Source of the DNA: Triglochin maritima | Lineage: Eukaryota; Streptophyta; Magnoliopsida; Alismatales; Juncaginaceae | Assembly: GCA_963682175.1 (NCBI GenBank) | Contig: OY821770.1 | Location: 12,554,501-12,618,500 of the forward strand | Length of the DNA stretch: 64,000 nucleotides | Direction: 5' to 3' | Shown: in pieces, positions 34,186 through 44,454 of the stretch | Numbering within the stretch: the first letter of the stretch is position 1 | Layout: each line of letters starts with the position of its first letter | Made by a program: the position numbers and the translations under genes | Notes under the pieces: model-generated | What the model saw: the letters and a program-made list of their open reading frames with translations, nothing else | Told to the model about the DNA's origin: nothing | Databases searched by the model: none

Positions 34186-34369
34186 CTCTCCAAAAGTGAT
34201 GTTAATGGGTATGTTCAACACAACCAAGGTTACAAGATGTTACATGATATTTTATGTGAAAAACATGTTACAAAATATTGTAGTTGAGTGTCTAGGGAGT
34301 CACTAATTGCAGATGGTGAGGCGAATCCCGTTTAATATTCCTTGATAGGTTAAATTTCATGATTGATCA

Positions 34370-34557
34370 TTTCGGAGCATCGAGATCCAGAGGGAAGTAT
34401 TGGAGTAGAGGTCTTTCATCATGGTGTTGTGAGAGAGGATGGTAGCTCGGAAGACACAATTATTCCTCGATTTCCAGACATACCAGAAATAAGAAAATAG
34501 TAGTGTTCGCCAAGTCAAATGTACCAATTTTTGCGAAATCGATCCATAAACAAAAAA
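34370..34557 (-). pseudogene. relic of a second LINE ORF2 C-terminus
   Basis: The minus strand encodes FWYVWKSRNNCVF followed by a helix-rich stretch (MMKDLYSNTSLWISML), the usual pattern just before the end of plant LINE ORF2. It is interrupted upstream by the solo LTR 34558-36259; a continuation on the far side of the LTR (36260-36417) was not recognised. Confidence 0.45.
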
Positions 34558-35078
34558 TGTAGGATCTACTAGCCCCTAAACTTAGTCTTAGGGAGGGGGG
34601 TGAATAGACTAATTAAGGTTTTTAAATGAACTATGCCAAATTAAAAGATAAGACAATAAATATGAAAGAGAGAACAACAAACCACAACTCCAGATGTATA
34701 GAGGTTTGGATCCAACCACCGGATCCTAGTCCTCTCTTACGGATTGCTCTTACTCGAGCAACTTCGCGTCCTCCACTAATCCGATCTCTGTTGCGGGCCG
34801 AGATCACGCCTTTACACCACAAGCTTTGCGAACACCCTCGCCTAGCTTGGACCACCTTCTCACAATCCGAGAAGAGCTTCACTCTGGAAGCTTTGTACAA
34901 CTCTTGAAGACTAATACTTCAGCAACTAATCTTGAGCACTTGAAATGAATGATGCAATCAAAGGATTGTGATTTCAAGTGAGAAGATGTGAGCACAAGTG
35001 TTTAGAGCAAATTGAGAGTAGTAATAAGATTTGAGCTTAGAGAAAGATTGAGTAACCTTGTATGAGTGTTCTCAGCTC

Positions 35079-35086
35079 TATATATA
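35079..35086 (-). promoter_or_regulatory. TATA box of the LTR
   Basis: TATATATA in the minus-strand context AGCTTATATATAGAGC, about 95 bp downstream of the island. Confidence 0.55.
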
Positions 35087-35179
35087 AGCTCTAAACTAGT
35101 TCTAGCCGTTGGGATTGAAATGGTGAAAAGATGTGCAAGAAAACACAAGTCAGGAAGTGACAGGACACATTTCAGGTCA

Positions 35180-35920
35180 CGAATGGTCGACCGGATCGTG
35201 TAACACGGTCGTCCGGAATGCAACAGTGCAAGGTTCGGTCGAGCGAAGATGCAAACGGTCGATCCAATTTGGCTAGAACTTAAGTGATCGGTCGAACGGT
35301 TTGGAACACCAGTTCGATCGAAAATGAACAGTAGGACTGGATCTGGAAAAGATATAAGTATCGGTCGACCGGAGTAGAGTTTCGGTCAACCGGTTGTCGT
35401 GTTGGATTTTAGACAGGATTACAACAAATGTAATCGGTCAAACAGAGTGAGTTGATTGTTCGACTGAAAATGCCCAGTAAGAATGAGTGTGGGAGTATTC
35501 AAGACTCGGTCGATCGTTAAGGAGCTTTCGGTCGACCGGAAGACCAAATCCAAAAGATGGTCAGTTGAGAAATGTGTATACGACAAGTATAACGGTCATA
35601 TTGAATACAAATACGGAAATACAATCGGTCGAACAAATACGAAGTTTCGGTCGACCGAAGGTCTCACTAACTGGACACGTGTCGACAACTGATAGGTTGA
35701 AGGATTTGTATAAGATAAACTAATTCCTATCACTCGACAAGGTGCGACGGTCGAACCAAACAAGGGTTTCGGTCGACCGATTTCAGACAGGCAAACCAAA
35801 TAGAAGGCACGGTCGAACGGGAAATGTATGTTGGTCGACCGTTTTGGACAGATTAAGTTTCCTGGGAAGGTCTGTTGAAATTCGGTCGAACCAAATGGTT
35901 CTACCGGTCGACCGTTTGAG
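35180..35920. repeat. GGTCGACC palindrome island in LTR U3
   Basis: More than twenty motifs. Full palindromes (CGGTCGACCG) alternate with half-sites such as CGGTCGAACG, CGGTCGATCG and GGTCGAGCG, again often as a pair of a full and a half motif 20-30 bp apart. Confidence 0.85.
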
Positions 35921-37079
35921 TGCAGATTTCCTGTTCTACAATTCTAATGAGTTTCGATGATTCTATTGAAGTCTAAGATAGTTGGAATGTAGTGTGAGAC
36001 TTCTATAGGTATCCTAAGTGTTATGCAATGCAATGAATCAAAGATTTCAAGTGTCAAGTTACATTTGTAACCTAAATACATGGAATTTAAACCTAGCTAC
36101 GCTTCAATCTTCATCTTTCAATTCAACTCAAACTTGATTCCTGAAACGTTAGATAATACACGTATATGCAAGCAATGATCTTTTAATTGATACATGTGTT
36201 TATTGATATATTGATTAATTATCAAAACGGATTAACGATTATTAGCCAAAAATGCAACAAAAAGAAGATCGGGAATGTTACTAAATGCAAGATGACATTA
36301 GTGGAACCTAAGAACTTGGGAGCATATTTCAATTGAGAATTTTGAGACGTGTACACTGAGTGATGATGATTGATTTGAAGTCACATGTTACTTTAAATGT
36401 GGATTGCGTACAATTACTGTGGGATTCTGATCCTAATCCTATACTAATTGTGCCTTAATCATGTTTTAGGTGGTGATTAAGGGAAGATGGAATGGATGGC
36501 TGGGATTGAAGTTGGTTGGATGAGGGGTTGAGATGGTTGGGATGAGATGAGTGGTGGAGATGGAGAGGTATGGATTGGATGGTTAGGATTGGAAGGTGAG
36601 AGATATTATTGGTTTTCCCTCTCCCTCTCTCTCTCAGTGCTCACGTCTCTCTCTCTCACATTCTCTCCCTCTCTCAGTGCACTCCGGCGAGGAAGAAGAA
36701 GGTTCTCCGGCGTAGGGAGGATCGGCGAGTGGTTGGCGGTTGGAGGTGAGTTCTTTGTTTTGCCAACCCGTCCCCTTGTTATTTTCGCCCTCTCGACCTC
36801 ACGTGTCTGTCGTCGTGGTGGTAGAGTTGGTGGAGGTTGCCGGAGGTGGAGCTGCGAGTGAGGATCGTTGAGGAGGTGTTTGATCGTCGTTTGGACGCGA
36901 GAGTCGTCGACGGATCGTTTTGGGGAGGCGCGCCCGTGGAGGCGTCGTCGTGGTTCTTCTAGGGTCTCTTCAGACCTTTAGGTATGTCATGCTCGCTCAC
37001 TTAATCACCGTGAGTATTTGGAAGTCGACGGTAGGCCGTTCGGCTCGTCGCGAGTAAATGTGCAGCAGATTTCACTGTC

Positions 37080-37775
37080 TGATCGGTCGACCGGTTGGTG
37101 CAAACGGTCGACCGTTCGTGAAGAGAATTCGGGCTCTGCCTCAAATCGGTCGAACGATGCCTGTGGGGCGGTCGACCGATTGTGCATAGGAGGCAAGTCT
37201 GGAGAGATTCGGTCGACCGGGTCCCCTTTGCCGGTCGACCGTGTGCACTGTCTTAAGTCGGTTGGGGGGCGTAGACTATATAAACGGTCGACCGCCCTTT
37301 GATCTCGTCCGACCGTGACTTAAGTGGACCTTGTGGTCGGTTCGACCGAATGAGGGTTCGGTCGACCGGACTTGTGCGCTGAGCGTGGGGAACGCTCTGG
37401 TGGAATTCGGTCGACCGAGGTGAGCTCGGCGTCCGACCGGATTCGTGGTGCGTGTGAGGGATTATTCCTTGGACTGATTCGGTCGACCGAGATGTGCTCG
37501 GCGTTCGACCGAATTCGTTGTGGTGTTGTGGGATTTGTTCCCTGGTGACTTTCGGTCGACCGGGACCCCCCTTTGTCGGTCGACCGATTGGTCGTTTTGT
37601 TCGTTGGACCGGGAGTTGACCATCTAAACGGTCGACCGTCCCTTGATTTGGGTTCGACCGAACGAGTGTGGTGTTGGGAATCGGTCGACCGATAGAGTGC
37701 CGGTCGAAGTGGATTGCCCTGTATTTGCTTGATTCGGTCGACCGGGACTTTTGGTTCGGTCGACCGTTTGTGTCC
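37080..37775. repeat. GGTCGACC island, densest in the window
   Basis: About thirty motifs in 700 bp, most of them perfect CGGTCGACCG, often within TTCGGTCGACCG(G/A). Typical unit: full palindrome, 10-14 bp of G-rich spacer, half-site GTTCGACCG or second full palindrome. The low level of CpG decay compared with the 20350-20970 copy suggests a young insertion or strong maintenance. Confidence 0.88.
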
Positions 37776-37879
37776 TGTTTTGCACTATGGAGGTGTTGTG
37801 GTCGTGGTTGCCCGTGTGGGGCGAGTCGTGGTGCCGATGTTCTTCCGGCAAGTGTGCGAGGTGCACGAGGGTTGCGGTG

Positions 37880-38045
37880 GTTGGTTGAAAATAGACCTGG
37901 AGCCCCGTAACCGTGTGAGAGCTGCGATTGGTTGAAATTAGACCTGGAGCCCAGCTAGTCTGTACGGAGTTGGTTGAAAATAGATCTGGAGCCCCGTGAC
38001 TGTGTGGGTGCGGCGGTTGGTTGAGATTAGACCTGGAGCCCCGTA
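37880..38045. repeat. short tandem repeats in the LTR
   Basis: GAAAATAGACCTGGAGCCCC recurs with small changes at about 37888, 37934, 37977 and 38024, with a period of about 45 bp. Confidence 0.7.
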
Positions 38046-38473
38046 CCGGTGGTGTGTCCTGTGATGGAGTTGAGAGCCCTGGTGCAGGGCGTGTTGTGAT
38101 GCTTTTCTTGTTGAGTAGAATTGCATGCTAGGATGCTTTTATTTCGTACATTTAGAGTTTGGCATACGGGGTTTCCTTCTGGAAACTCAGGCATTGTTGC
38201 ATGTTTACTTTCAGGTCGTGATCGGCATTAGGGGGTGGTGACCGAGGAGAGGAGCACCGCTACCGGATCCAGCTTTCTCTCAGTTGAGGTCGTGTGATTA
38301 CTGTTTCCTTGTATATGCTTTTGATGTAATCACAACTTTTGTATACTCTGATGTTCACATATATATATATGATATATGTCGGTGCACCTGTGTTCTTTTA
38401 TTGCGTAATATCCTCTGTTGATTGAGTGTTTAAAATTTTAAATTTTCCGCTGTTTTGAGGATGTTACAATTAC

Positions 38474-40225
38474 AAAATACTTTGGGGATCTAATACAAAA
38501 TGTTTTTTATTTACATTTAATAGGTATTTTACATGCTACGTTGCTACGCCGACTCATTCTCCGTGGGGTCTATCTATTGGTGTGATCTCTCCTCTCTCAT
38601 TCCAAAATTATGAATGATGCGCTTATTTTGTCATTCCTTTTATCTTATTTTTTCTTTTTCACTTCACCTCAAAGTCTTCAAGTATGATTCCCCTTAGGTA
38701 TTTTCATTCTCTTTCCCACTTCATTACCCCTCCCCTCTCTCTCCTCTAACCCTAGTCGTCCCCACCTCCCTCCCTTCCCCGCCGGCCCCACTCCGGCGAG
38801 GTATTCATCTTCTTCCTATTCTCTCTCTCTCTCCTCTTTTCTCTCTCGTATTCTTCTTTTTTTGTATTTTTTTGCTAATCTCTGACAACCTCATATTGTT
38901 TGATTAAGAGAAAAATTAAAGTGCTAATTTTTCTAGAACTATAATCTATAATTTACATCTATAATCTCTGACTACCTCATATTGTTTGATTTAGAGAAAA
39001 TCGATTAATTAAAACGTTAAGAGGACGTTGTTCATGTTTATGAGTAAATTCAAATATTACTAGTTTGATTGAATCAACTCCATTAATTTAGTCAATTTTT
39101 TAAAATTATGATTTATTACTGAACGTGACATACTCGTTCAACATTTGAGTTTATTTTTTGTACATGTCAATATTATGATATGGTCTTCTTGGTGTTGTTT
39201 TCTACAGAAATTGCTCGAATGGGTACTTCTTTGAGAAGGAGTAGAAATTGAGACTTTATTTGTTTCATAGTTACCATGATATTATGTGTTACTGGTATTT
39301 GACTGGGGTATAAATATTGATTTTCCTTTATTTCTTATTTATTTAGGAAGAAATTTATTTATATTACATGTATATTTGACATAGGTTCTTCATAAATAAA
39401 GGTTATTCATGTCAAAAATAATAAAAATAAAAATTTATAGTTTGATTTCCTACTTTGAACCAAATAGTGCCAAAGAGAATCAATGAGCAGTTCATTCCGT
39501 TTCCGGAACAAACTCAAACAGGTAGAGGAAATTACGGTCATTCATTTCCTTTCTCCTTGTTTTCTTTCAGGTTCAATTTTGTTTACCCTACGTGAACCAA
39601 ACGCCCCCTAAGTGTTACAAGTAATAAATGGGCTTAAACACTAGATGGAGGTGCTTCCTCAGGCAACAATTGCTAAGACTTCAAGAAGAATATCTTAACT
39701 CGTTAAGAGTTAAGATTCTTTTGTCCAAGAAAAATATTCAAAAAACACATTCTTAACTTGTTTATATCCAAATAACGGAACATACACCTAATTTTTTTCC
39801 TCCATTTAGTCGTTTCCAGTAAGTGATTAGTTTTGAGGAAAATTTTAAAAAAGGTAAGATTACTTCCGGTGTAAGAAAACCTTATGTTATGTCTGGGATG
39901 GTTGAAAATGGATCTAATATAGGTACGTCTATATTCCCATTTACACATAACAATATGGATGGTTTAAAGACATGAAAAGTGACACGTGTATTGATATTTG
40001 ACAAATTCGTAGCATATACAAAAATATGAAACGAATGAATTCGTACCAATAAATGAAACTTCCTTTTCACTTTGAAATTCGTACGAGTCCAATTCGTATA
40101 TATTAGTTTTATTTCAAGTATCAAAAAAGTAATTGCATTTAATGCAAACTAACAACACAATTGACAATTTGATGTTTTTAAGCAAGTAAGATAACCCGTG
40201 ATGTAAATAAATAAATAAAACCTTT
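38474..40225. other. no gene called; leader-like GC patch
   Basis: 38690-38830 contains a pyrimidine-rich run (CTCTCTCTCC, CTAACCCTAG) and GCCCCACTCCGGCGAG^GTATTC, which looks like an untranslated first exon with a GT donor, but no coding exon follows on this strand. CGTGAACCAAACGCCCCCTAA at 39590-39610 is a typical MITE terminus without a found partner. The rest is AT-rich. Confidence 0.4.
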
Positions 40226-40257
40226 AGGACAAGACTTGAGTTTAGAGCGGTGACGGT

Positions 40258-40782
40258 TAGGGCCGTAAACGGGTCGGGGCGGGGTGAGTTTTGAACCCAC
40301 TGCTACCCGACCCGTCTAAGGTTGGCGGGTCGGGTCGGGTGATTTTTTTAACTGCTACCCGACTCGCTTAAGATCCGGTAAACGGGTTACGCGGGCGGGG
40401 CGAGTAAACGGGTTATGCGGGACGGGTAGATGGATAAATGTATTTTTTATATGTTTTTTTCTTTTTCTGCATAACACCATAAATTAAAACACATGACACA
40501 TTAGCACCTTAAAAACATGACCCATGTGATGAACACCATAAAATTATAAATAACTTCAACTTTATAACACTATTAGTAAATTATGGATTAGAGAATAGAG
40601 ATATGTATATGGTATATAAGTGTGTGTATATATATAATATTTATTCTTTAATTTATTAAATTCTTATGCGGGTAATCGGGTAAACGGGGTGGGTAGAAAA
40701 TACAATCGCTACCCATCATGTTTATTAGTCGGGTATTCAGGTTGACGGGTAGCAGGTTTTACCCGTCCCATTTACCGTCCTA
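40258..40782. mobile_element. hAT-type MITE
   Basis: 525 bp; ends TAGGGCCGTAAACGGG and CCCATTTACCGTCCTA are inverted copies with few mismatches. Perfect 8-bp duplication GTGACGGT (40250-40257 and 40783-40790). Subterminal CGGGT/ACCCG repeats, AT-rich middle, no coding region. Same family as 16749-18876. Confidence 0.88.
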
Positions 40783-40793
40783 GTGACGGTGGA

Positions 40794-41094
40794 TAGGGGT
40801 GAGCAAAATTCGGTCCGGTCCGGGCACCCGGACCGAACCGAATTTTTCGGTCCGGACCGAACCGAACCGAATTTTTTCGGTCCGGTCTTCGGTCCACAAA
40901 ATTTTGGAAATTCGGTCTTCGGTCCGGACCGAACCGAAAATTTAAGGGGAAAATTCGGATTTTGGACCGACCCGGACCGGACCGGACCGAACCTATTCGG
41001 TCCGGTCTTCGGTCCAGACTTCCCGAAAATTCGGGTTTCGGTCCGGTCCGGTTCGGTCCGGTTCGGTCCGGTCCTGGACCGAAGCTCACCCCTA
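40794..41094. mobile_element. hAT-type MITE, CGGTCCGG family
   Basis: 301 bp; 11-bp perfect inverted ends TAGGGGTGAGC. Perfect 8-bp duplication ACGGTGGA (40786-40793 and 41095-41102), overlapping the right duplication of the MITE at 40258. The body is filled with CGGTCCGGACCG-type palindromes in both orientations. The 120-133-codon frames through it (Gly-Pro-Asp-Arg repeats) are artefacts of the repeat. Confidence 0.9.
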
Positions 41095-41810
41095 ACGGTG
41101 GACATGATGCACAAGAAAAAAAATAAGTCCACACTCACACATATTTATTTAGTTTTGGTTTTGTGAAGGAGGTGCATGTCACACGTGTGTAAGATGATGG
41201 CATGAAGTAGTCGAGTATGAGTAGTAAAAAACTCAGCCCAATAGTTATCTTTCTAGAAGAATTTTATGCATGACTTTTTTTGCACATCATAGTGTGATTC
41301 ACTATTCCGATTTGCCAAAGTCCTTTTCTTGATTTTGGCTGTTTCAAATCTAGTAAATTAGCTGACCCCAATTAGTGTGGTTCATTTCATTAGTTGTGCT
41401 AGACTAACATATCATGTATAGGTGGCCGGCTCTTACAAATAATTCTTATAAATCTCATTAACTTGAGATTGGAGATGGTATAAGCAGGGAGGAGGAACAC
41501 TACCAAAATCTCAAGTCAGGGGAGACACAATTGACATTACATACCATCCAGAAGAAAATTTGAGTTCAAATATCTAGTATGATTTATATTTAACTAGGCA
41601 AATTCCAAACTTCGAGGCCGCAAAATCCAAAATCTTGGTTGCTATACATTTTACGAGCAAAATTCAAAATCAAGGAGGAAACTGCCCCTGGTCCATAGCT
41701 AGCACCACCACTATAAGCTCTGGGATACAAATGATAACTAATTATTTGAGTATCTAATTAGAAAATTAAAATTTGGTTGATATTTAGCGAAGAAGTTCTT
41801 ACCAATTAGA

Positions 41811-42637
41811 ACTTGGAATTGGAGTTGGAGTTGGTTCATAAAACTTAACCAATTTCAATTTCGAATACGAATTTTGATATAAGATAAACATATCAAAATA
41901 TCTGAAAACACCAAAATTCACATCCAATATATGTCGTACTTAATATTTATACGGTGATATAAAAAAACTCAACTATTTCTTCGTAAATATCTACAGGAGG
42001 AACTAAAAATGTAGCTATCTTAAGACACCTCTTCAAATTATTGAAGACGGCAAAGAAAAAGATGTATAAAGATTATATTTGAATATTTTCCGAATCCAAA
42101 ACCAAATTTGAAAATTTCGGAATTTGGATAGAATTGTAACTTGCGTAGAATTCCAATTTGGTATGTATAAGCTCCAACACGAGTTTGGATTCAGTTTATA
42201 TCCAATGTGCAAGCTATCCATTTCCATCCTTAAAAGACAACTACCAGGGGTTAGTCACAAATCTTGGGTTCTCATAACAAAAAAAACGACAATATATTAT
42301 ATGGTCATTGGCCTTAAAAGAAAATCAAATGTCACATTTACCATTCTTATTTTTGTGATAATTAATTACAAATCATACACTTCTTCCCATCATCCATATT
42401 TCTCACAACTCTCACTCCCAACATATTTCTCCAATAAATCCAACAACCTCACTCCAACCATCCTATCTAATAAACCAGAGTATTAAGATCGATTTCCATT
42501 ATGTAAGCTTTATTTTGGTTTTTTTTTATTTTAACACAAAAGGACCAAGCGAGCTGACTTGTTTTCAACAAACGAGCAGAACGACCTGGGTCGTTGTCGA
42601 CCAAACGACCTAGATCATTTTCCCAAATGACCTGAGT
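41811..42637. other. no gene seen
   Basis: AT-rich intergenic sequence between the duplicated segment and the 350-bp tandem repeats. GAGCAGAACGACCTGGGTCG near 42575 begins short repeats of CGACCTAG(A/G)TC. Confidence 0.4.
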
Positions 42638-43690
42638 CGTTTTATTCATAACATTCACATCCAAATACGAAATTTAATGATTCCAGATCCGTTGGAAAAA
42701 AATTAAAAGAAGCACATATTTATTTTTCTTATCACTTGCCAAATTCTGATGATACGAGGGTAAAACACGTGTCTCAAGACAGATCATATTTGGAAACTGG
42801 ACAATCGACCCACCTTTAATCATTTGTGCATAAGTCTCTCCTCCAATATCTAAATAAGGCGATTATAGACTCGTTACAAAGAAAGATTTGAGAAGAAAAA
42901 CTTTGATATTTTACATATTAGGAACCGAATGAGTTCTTAAAGGGCGTAGCTGACTGCTGATTTGAGAGAACAGAAAACAAACTGTATCGTTTTATTCATA
43001 ACATCCACATCCAAATGCAAAATTTGAAGATTTCAATCTGATGGAAAGACAATTGAAAGGATAACATATTCATTTCTCTTACAACGAGCCAAATTCCGAT
43101 GATACAAGGGTGAAAAAGTGTGTCAAGACAGACCGTATTTGTTAACTTGACAATCGATAGATCATCAATAATGTGTGAATAAATCTCTCATCCGATATTG
43201 AAATAAGGTGATTCAGACTCATTACAAAGAAGATTTCAAGTAGCAAAACTTTCATATTTTACATATTTCTAAATTAAGAACCTAATGGGTTAATAAATGG
43301 CGTTGAAGACGCATCAGTCCTGCTCAGGACGCACTCTTCCCGCGAGTGACACATCACTTGTTTTACTCATAGCATCCACATGCAAATATAGAATTTGATG
43401 ATTCCAGATCCGTTGGAAATATAATTGAAAGGATCCAGGAATGGCCATGATGACTTACCCAATTCCGATGATACAAGGGTGAAAAATGTGTCTCAAGACA
43501 TCGTATTTGGAAACTGGAAAATTGACAGATCATCAATAATTTGTGCATAACTCTCTTCTCCAATATCCAAACAAGAGGATTAGCAACTCGTTACAAAGAC
43601 AATTTTGGGATGCAAAACTTTTGAATTTAATATATTTCGAAATTCGGAACCTAATGGGCTTGTAAATGGCATGGAAGACGCACTAGTCAC
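42638..43690. repeat. three-copy tandem repeat, period about 350-370 bp
   Basis: Units start at about 42638, 42987 and 43357 (CGTTTTATTCATAACATCC and variants). Each contains CGATGATACAAGGGTGAAAA-like and TTCAATATATTTCGAAAT-like blocks in the same order. No reading frame is conserved between units, so it looks like a small satellite or LTR debris and not a gene. Confidence 0.75.
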
Positions 43691-43817
43691 GATGTGTCCA
43701 GAATGTGTCCATATTGTGTCTATATCATGTCCAGAATGCGTCCAGATTTGTCCAGATTTGTCCTGATGTGTTCATATTGTTTCCATATTGTGTCCAAATG
43801 TGTCCACAGTGTGTCCA
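43690..43817. repeat. GTGTCCA short repeats, CACTA target
   Basis: TGTGTCCAGAATG, GTGTCCATATTG and similar units repeated about ten times. The same repeat continues beyond the CACTA element and the neighbouring hAT element at 48999-49026, which shows that the two were inserted into this array. Confidence 0.7.
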
Positions 43818-44454
43818 CACTAATGCAGAAAAGCTCATATACGTCGGATATACAAGGGTATATACGTCGGTTTTTGGCGGTCCAACGACCGTCGTATATG
43901 TTGTCGGCGCCTATACCCTGGTGTATAGACGTTGACTTATACGACCGACGTCTATACCTTGTATAGACGTCAGACGTCGGTTATATAGGTTAGCCGACGT
44001 CTATACCTGTAAATAACCCAATTTTTTTACACATGTAGCAGGTATTCAACCTGCACATTAATCAATCATCTTAAGTCCAAGTGCCTCAAGTACATTAACA
44101 ACCATCTTAAGCCCAAGGCGAAGTACATTAATCACACTTGGCTGTTGTAGTACGATACCCAACTTTCATTTAGAAGTAAAGGAGTGATGGAGTACATCAA
44201 CCCCACTAACCAAAAATCCTTCTCCGATGTAGGACTAAACTAGAACACCTAAAATAGGCGTCGGCTATATAGGGTAGCATATACATGGTATAGACGTCGG
44301 TTTTATAGGGTAGCCGATGTCTATACCTTTAAATTATCAAAAAAAACATTGCAATACGTATATCATGATTAGTAGGATATCATACATTCCATTCATGTTA
44401 TATATCATTTCTTTTACCTCATATTTGTGCTACTCGAGTGTTTGTTTGATGTGT

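Larger units (their letters stand above)
34558..36259 (-). mobile_element. solo LTR, copia (Tork-like)
   Basis: Plus-strand ends TGTAGGATCTACT and AAATGCAACA. Flanks AAAAA (34553-34557) and AAAAG (36260-36264) match at 4 of 5. On the minus strand it starts TGTTGCATTTTTGGC, nearly identical to the LTR ending at 50456, and near its end contains the copia-typical TTCACCCCCCTCCC (34596-34609). A TATA box at 35079-35086 and a GGTCGACC island at 35180-35920 lie in the order island-TATA on the minus strand. Confidence 0.82.
36418..38468 (+). mobile_element. solo LTR, gypsy-like family (copy 2)
   Basis: Starts TGTGGGATTCTGATCC and ends GAGGATGTTACA, with a perfect 5-bp duplication ATTAC (36413-36417 and 38469-38473). 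Collinear with the copy at 19918-22106. A CTCTCT/CTCC block precedes ACTCCGGCGAGG (36679), then GGTATGTCATGC (36980), the island, a set of near-identical GTTAGACCTGGAGCCCC-type repeats (37880-38045) and TTGATGTAATCACAAC (38320). No coding region or primer site. Confidence 0.85.
40226..41810. repeat. segmental duplicate, copy B (with two MITEs)
   Basis: Paralogous to 22225-23046. The extra length comes from the two MITEs at 40258-40782 and 40794-41094. Outside them the copies differ by scattered substitutions and small deletions, e.g. AAAATAAGTCCACACTCACACAT here against AAGATAAATCCACATTTACACGT. Confidence 0.85.

Noticed and set aside
37080..37775. CRISPR-like array (short repeat, variable spacers)
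   Set aside because: The repeat is only 8-10 bp, spacing is irregular (20-60 bp), there is no leader or cas gene, and the setting is plant LTRs.
40737..41166. Open frames of 120-133 codons on both strands with Gly-Pro-Asp-Arg repeats
   Set aside because: They are translations of the CGGTCCGG repeats of the MITE 40794-41094 and appear on both strands and several frames.
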